Source: GCA-016700035 sp964646575
GTDB lineage: Bacteria > Patescibacteriota > Saccharimonadia > CAILAD01 > GCA-016700035
Length of the DNA stretch: 64,000 nt
Reading direction: 5' to 3'
NCBI GenBank assembly: GCA_964646575.1
Contig: CAZYFT010000003.1
Span: 11,001 to 75,000 of the forward strand
Shown here one piece after another: positions 60,340-64,000 of this stretch (the first letter of the stretch is position 1; each line of letters begins with the position of its first letter). Made by a program: the position numbers and the translations under genes. The notes under the pieces were generated by a model. That model worked only from the letters and a program-made list of their open reading frames with translations, had not been told where the DNA came from and did no database searches.

Positions 60340-61944
60340 TACCATTTGCAAGAATGCTGCTTCGTCGATAACTTTTACGCCGAGCGATTCTGCTTTAGCG
60401 AGCTTTGATCCGGCCTCTTCCCCGGCCAACACAAAACTCGTCTTTTTCGAAACCGAGCTTGATACTTCGCCGCCTGCCGCTAAGATTTTAGCTTTGGCCT
60501 CGTCGCGCGTGAGTGTTGGCAATGTACCGGTTAACACCCAAGTGGTACCAGTGAGCACTCCACCAGTTTGCGTACTTTCATCACGCACCCGCACACCAAC
60601 TTTCAGCAAATCATCAACCTGCTTTTGGGCATCCGCATCACCCGTCCACTCGGCTACACTTTCTGCGACAACTCCACCAACTCCAGCGATCTGTTCTAAC
60701 TCCTCGCGTCTTGCAGTCCGTACATTCTCAAGCTTCTTAAAGTGCCCAGCAATGTCTCGAGCAGTTTTTTCGCCAACGTGCCGAATGCCCAAGGCAAACA
60801 AAAACTTCGCAAGGCCAATCTCTTTTTTTGCCTGAATTGCCGTCGCTAGCTTTGCGGCGCTCACCGGAGCAAAGCCCTCCAAATCTTCCAAGTCTTCAGC
60901 CTTAAGTGTAAACACATCGGCCGGATTTTTTAGTAGACCAACTTCCATCAGTTGCATGACGGTGCGCTCACCGAAACCCTCAATATCAAAACCCGTCTTA
61001 CCAACAAAATGGATCAGTTGCTGCCAACGCACTTGCCCAACAGAAAGATCTGCTAGACGTGCGATNNNNNNNNNNNNNNNNNNNNNNNNNNNNNNNNNNN
61101 NNNNNNNNNNNNNNNNNNNNNNNNNNNNNNNNNNNNNNNNNNNNNNNNNNNNNNNNNNNNNNNNNGCAATTTTAAAGCCAAGCTGGTGTGCCCATTCGTG
61201 CTTGAGTGTAAGCGTATCCATACCCGGATAATCACCAACAATCCCATAACTAATAAACTCCAACTTACGCCCCCGAGTAACTGTCGGGTCCAGCTGACGA
61301 ACCGAGCCAGCACCAGCATTGCGTGGGTTAGCAAAGAGTGGCAGTCCTTCTTGCTCTCGCGCAGCATTAATACGCTCAAACTCCTTTATTGGCAAAACAA
61401 TTTCACCGCGAACCTCAAACCGTCCAGTGTATATTGCAGCGGGTAAATGTGCATGCTTTTTCAAGCGCAGTGGTACCGAGCCAATAGTTCTCACTGTATG
61501 GGTTACATCCTCACCCACATAGCCATCACCTCGCGTAACTGCCTGTTTAAAAATGCCATCTTCATACATGAGACTCATCGCTAAGCCGTCCATCTTAAGT
61601 TCTGCGCAATATTCTGGAACTTTCCCACCAACCAGTTTTTCTGTACGCTTTTCCCAGGCAACTACTTCTTCGAGCGAAAATACATCCCTCAGAGAGAGCA
61701 TCGGAAACTGGTGCGTCACCTTTTTGAAGGCATCACTTGCCTCTCCAGAATATCCTCGCAGCGTTGGTGAATCTGCGGTCTGCAAATCTGGAAATTCAGC
61801 TTCAATTTCTTTGAGCTCGTTATTGAGCGCGTCATAGACGGCATCACTTACCTTCGGCTCGTCTTTTACATGATAGTAATAGCCATATTCATGTAATTGA
61901 TCGCGCAACTTCTGAGCGCGCTCAGCCGCAACTTGCTTATTCAT
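60337..61944 (-). CDS. ligA: NAD-dependent DNA ligase, interrupted by an assembly gap
   Basis: Seals nicks in replication and repair. Adenylation domain with the lysine motif CAELKMDGLAMSL; after the gap come the helix-hairpin-helix region (DLEDLEGFAPVSAAKLATAI, then GIRHVGEKTARDIAGHF) and a C-terminal BRCT domain (TGTLPTLTRDEAKAKILAAG). The OB fold and the four-cysteine zinc finger are absent from the visible sequence. The usual length is about 670 aa, so roughly 500 nt are missing at the 100 N. It overlaps the upstream membrane gene by 8 nt. Confidence 0.95.
   Translation of the reverse strand: MNKQVAAERAQKLRDQLHEYGYYYHVKDEPKVSDAVYDALNNELKEIEAEFPDLQTADSPTLRGYSGEASDAFKKVTHQFPMLSLRDVFSLEEVVAWEKRTEKLVGGKVPEYCAELKMDGLAMSLMYEDGIFKQAVTRGDGYVGEDVTHTVRTIGSVPLRLKKHAHLPAAIYTGRFEVRGEIVLPIKEFERINAAREQEGLPLFANPRNAGAGSVRQLDPTVTRGRKLEFISYGIVGDYPGMDTLTLKHEWAHQLGFKIXXXXXXXXXXXXXXXXXXXXXXXXXXXXXXXXXXIARLADLSVGQVRWQQLIHFVGKTGFDIEGFGERTVMQLMEVGLLKNPADVFTLKAEDLEDLEGFAPVSAAKLATAIQAKKEIGLAKFLFALGIRHVGEKTARDIAGHFKKLENVRTARREELEQIAGVGGVVAESVAEWTGDADAQKQVDDLLKVGVRVRDESTQTGGVLTGTTWVLTGTLPTLTRDEAKAKILAAGGEVSSSVSKKTSFVLAGEEAGSKLAKAESLGVKVIDEAAFLQMV
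61066..61165. other. Scaffold gap of 100 N inside ligA, real sequence missing
   Basis: No 55-bp overlap flanks it, and the ligA product lacks the end of the adenylation domain, the OB fold and the zinc finger. The N count is a placeholder. Confidence 0.92.
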
Positions 61945-62683
61945 ACGCTTCTACCATGCGGTTGTACACTCGGCTCCAGAGTGAGAATAGAAGCGGAGTA
62001 ATTACTAAACTTACCACCCCATCAAGCACTGCCTGCAAACGCAAATCTTGAAGTAAGTCCGTCAGTGGTGCAGCAACAATAGAAAGCGCGATAAGAATAA
62101 GTACACCCGCAGCTACCAACAATGCCGCCAACATCGCAACTGGTCTGATAAACTTCCGTACTAACCGGAACGAGACTCGAAAAGCCTGAATAACCGTAAG
62201 CTGCATGTCATCCATGAGTGCAAACAGCGCAAAACTCGCAGCCAGGGCAACGAAAAATCCAAATACCAAAAGCGGTAAAGAAAAGATTAAGCTCCAGCGA
62301 GCCAAATCGCCAATCACCGCTACGCCAACGGCTAAAAAACCACCAAGTAGTGGCACGGCAAACATGAGAGTAAGAATAAACAAACCGAGGGTAGAGATGT
62401 AACGACCCATTAAGGCGTTATATAAACTCAAAAGTTTTACTTTTTTTGTGTCCCAGCCAGCCACCGCAATGCGTGCCAACACCATGGAGAGTAATACTGA
62501 AAGTAGCGTGATGATAAGCGCATACTGATCCCCCGTGTAGTCGGTAGTCATAAAACGCGCTAGGACAATCAGTAGAGCTAATGGTAGTCCGGCACGAATA
62601 TAACGACCCAAGTGTGACCAATAGTATTTAAGCGACTCTACGATCACTCCCCGCAATATATGGTTCGGCAAGAGTTTCTTCAT
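61937..62683 (-). CDS. Uncharacterised polytopic membrane protein
   Basis: 248 aa with about six TM segments; clear ones include ALLIVLARFM, TLGLFILTLMFAVPLLGGFL, LIFSLPLLVFGFFVALAASF and MLAALLVAAGVLILIALSIV. The charged segment AFRVSFRLVRKFIRP between the last ones is typical of glycerophosphoryl-type or DUF975-like membrane domains, but I cannot assign it. It overlaps htpX and ligA by 4 and 8 nt. Confidence 0.75.
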   Translation of the reverse strand: MKKLLPNHILRGVIVESLKYYWSHLGRYIRAGLPLALLIVLARFMTTDYTGDQYALIITLLSVLLSMVLARIAVAGWDTKKVKLLSLYNALMGRYISTLGLFILTLMFAVPLLGGFLAVGVAVIGDLARWSLIFSLPLLVFGFFVALAASFALFALMDDMQLTVIQAFRVSFRLVRKFIRPVAMLAALLVAAGVLILIALSIVAAPLTDLLQDLRLQAVLDGVVSLVITPLLFSLWSRVYNRMVEAYE

Positions 62684-63594
62684 GAGTGATCCCCCATGTG
62701 CTTCAGCCGCTTTACACGCTCGGCAGTCGGCGGATGCGTCGAAAACAATCCGGCTGCAAACCCTCGCGCGTCCTTACCCTCTACGTTGGCTCGGAGAGGA
62801 TTAATAACGTACATATTTGCCGTCGCCTTGTTGGCAGCCTCCAACGGCTCCTTATCGCTAGCTATTTTCTCGAGTGCATTTGCCAGACCATCTGGATAAC
62901 GTGTCAAAAGAGCGCCCGAGGCATCCGCCAAATACTCGCGTTTTCTACTTACCGCCAGCTGGATCAAGACACCAATAATCGGCGCAACGAGGGCCAACAC
63001 TATAGCGACAATGAAAATTATCGGATTCGAGTTGTTTCCAGGACCATCATCATCACCGCCACCAACGAGCCAGCCCCAGCGCAAGAAGAAATCTGAAAGT
63101 AAGGCAATCACCGAAACCAATACGGCGATTAAACTCATTAAACGAATATCGTAGTTGCCAATATGCGAGAGCTCATGCGCCAACACACCCTCCAGTTCCT
63201 GCTTATTTAACTTCTGCAAAAGGCCTGTTGTAACACACACAACAGCATGCTGTGGATCTCGACCGGTAGCAAAAGCATTGGGCGCGGTGTCGTCAATCAC
63301 ATACAGTCGTGGCATTGGCAGCCCAGCGGTAATCGTAAGGTTTTCCATCAAGCGGTAGAGCTCTGGTGCGTCACTTTTTTTGACTGCCTTCGCGCCAGAT
63401 ACGGCCAAGACCATTTTGTCCGAATTATAGTAGCTCACCCAGGTGTACAAGATTGAAGCAAAAGCAGCGATGTAGAGAATCCACGGGCTATCAAACGCCA
63501 GCGAAAAAACCCAGCCAATAAGCACTGTGATTATTAAAAACGCCAGCACTAGGAGCGTGGAGTTACGTTTGTTCTTTGCTACCTCTGTATACAT
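62680..63594 (-). CDS. htpX: Membrane metalloprotease HtpX
   Basis: Zinc protease for quality control of membrane proteins, 304 aa. Two N-terminal TM segments (LLVLAFLIITVLIGWVFSLA, ILYIAAFASILYTWVSY), HELSHIGNYD (HExxH) near residue 140, two more TM segments, and the third zinc ligand Glu in KREYLADASGALLTRYPDGL. The frame is open further upstream, but ATG 63594 gives the family N-terminus. A TATAAT box (63601-63606) lies 6 nt before it, predicting a leaderless mRNA for htpX-61937-ligA. Confidence 0.95.
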   Translation of the reverse strand: MYTEVAKNKRNSTLLVLAFLIITVLIGWVFSLAFDSPWILYIAAFASILYTWVSYYNSDKMVLAVSGAKAVKKSDAPELYRLMENLTITAGLPMPRLYVIDDTAPNAFATGRDPQHAVVCVTTGLLQKLNKQELEGVLAHELSHIGNYDIRLMSLIAVLVSVIALLSDFFLRWGWLVGGGDDDGPGNNSNPIIFIVAIVLALVAPIIGVLIQLAVSRKREYLADASGALLTRYPDGLANALEKIASDKEPLEAANKATANMYVINPLRANVEGKDARGFAAGLFSTHPPTAERVKRLKHMGDHS

Positions 63595-63629
63595 GTCACT
63601 ATTATACCTGATTTGCACCTCAATTTGTA

Positions 63630-63658
63630 TTGCTTTTTGTGTAGATTTATAGTATAAT
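63630..63658 (+). promoter_or_regulatory. Predicted promoter of the 63693 gene
   Basis: TTGCTT (63630-63635), 17 nt, TATAAT (63653-63658), divergent from htpX; leader about 28 nt with AGGAG before the ATG. Confidence 0.65.
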
Positions 63659-63692
63659 ATTCTCGATCTAGTCACCTCGACCAGGAGTACCC

Positions 63693-64000
63693 ATGCCAAC
63701 CAAGATCCAGCCCGTCTGGCAGCACGCTGTTGCCCATCGGCTCCGTGGTCACCTCGACCCCGAGGACCTCGACACAGCCTGTAACAACCCATTCTGTACC
63801 GACCCCATCTGCGAAGGCAGCTGCATGGTCATCAGTTCAGATGGCACCGTCCTGCAGAACCTCAAGGGTCCGCGTGACCCAAATGCCTGTCCCAGTTGCT
63901 GGGAGAACCCCTGCGGCTGCCACCTGCTCTTCCACGACGACGTCACAATGCCGTGCATGCACTGCTACGGTTCCCCGTGTAGATGTGAGCCGGCCGACGA
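63693..64000 (+). CDS. Cysteine-rich accessory protein, 3' end outside window
   Basis: At least 102 residues. After an N-terminal region (MPTKIQPVWQHAVAHRLRG) it has three cysteine clusters: CNNPFCTDPICEGSC, CPSCWENPCGC and CMHCYGSPCRC. The latter two share a CxxCxxxPCxC layout, a repeated metal-binding unit. AGGAG lies 7 nt upstream of the ATG. Not recognised; it belongs to the accessory set. Confidence 0.75.
   Translation, partial: MPTKIQPVWQHAVAHRLRGHLDPEDLDTACNNPFCTDPICEGSCMVISSDGTVLQNLKGPRDPNACPSCWENPCGCHLLFHDDVTMPCMHCYGSPCRCEPAD

Noticed and set aside
63595..63792. 66-residue N-terminal extension of HtpX
   Set aside because: It is the reverse strand of the cysteine-rich gene and upstream of the predicted htpX promoter.
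1..64000. CRISPR array, insertion sequence or transposase
   Set aside because: No regularly spaced direct repeats and no transposase or integrase-like protein were seen; the accessory genes carry no visible mobility gene.

Overview
The window looks like a scaffold from a small-genome bacterium, most likely a member of the Candidate Phyla Radiation (Patescibacteria), possibly Saccharibacteria. The basis is compact ATGA-overlapping operons, monoderm-like traits (YtxH, PIN-TRAM, ClpC, CIRCE elements, the Firmicutes-type insertion in S12), gatCAB, and many operon heads without Shine-Dalgarno leaders. UGA is used as a stop (for example tyrS), which argues against the UGA-glycine lineages. The phylum is an inference; no 16S gene is present. 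Four runs of exactly 100 N mark scaffolding joins. Two (28939-29038 and 48325-48424) are flanked by an identical 55-bp repeat, so they are unmerged contig overlaps and the genes are probably intact. The other two (in rpsG and ligA) hide real missing sequence.

Layout. Positions 1-24617 hold, on the minus strand, the ancestral rpoB-rpoC-rpsL-rpsG-fusA-tuf-rpsJ-rplC...rpsH superoperon, cut at the rpsG/fusA, fusA/tuf and rpsJ/rplC junctions by accessory cassettes. Positions 24877-43797 are mainly housekeeping: an MFS exporter, tig-clpP, tyrS-recG-(phospholipase C-like)-rsmD-tRNA-Leu, a class A PBP, radA-PIN/TRAM, nusA-clpC and rnhB-yraN. Positions 43885-64000 hold class 1A dihydroorotate dehydrogenase, dihydroorotase, rplS, a guanylate-kinase-like protein, dnaE, an envelope cluster (MscS-like, YtxH, DUF5665-like), a candidate structured RNA, gatC-gatA-X-gatB, and htpX-membrane protein-ligA.

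Two gene classes are interleaved. Housekeeping operon heads often have a -10 box exactly 6 nt before ATG (tyrS, radA, htpX, the MscS-like gene, the HTH-Nudix gene), which predicts leaderless mRNAs. The accessory genes mostly have near-consensus -35/-10 promoters with 17-18 nt spacing, a leader of roughly 25-45 nt with a Shine-Dalgarno site, codons richer in G/C, and a strong hairpin terminator. They sit only at operon boundaries. Their recognisable products lean to nucleotide metabolism (MazG-like, guanylate-kinase-like, PyrC, PyrD) and small cysteine-rich, probably zinc-binding proteins.

The best candidate for an undescribed system is at 14488-16374. A winged-helix plus Nudix protein diverges from a tightly coupled three-gene operon: an all-alpha NTP pyrophosphatase, a stand-alone class II aminoacyl-tRNA-synthetase-like core, and a CxCG zinc-type protein. 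A perfect 8+8 bp palindrome lies between the two transcription units. Other highlights are two CIRCE (HrcA) operators placing tig-clpP and nusA-clpC under heat-shock-type control, an approximately 330-nt RNA with serial hairpins and no convincing ORF, and an EF-G whose NKxD motif reads NKIN.
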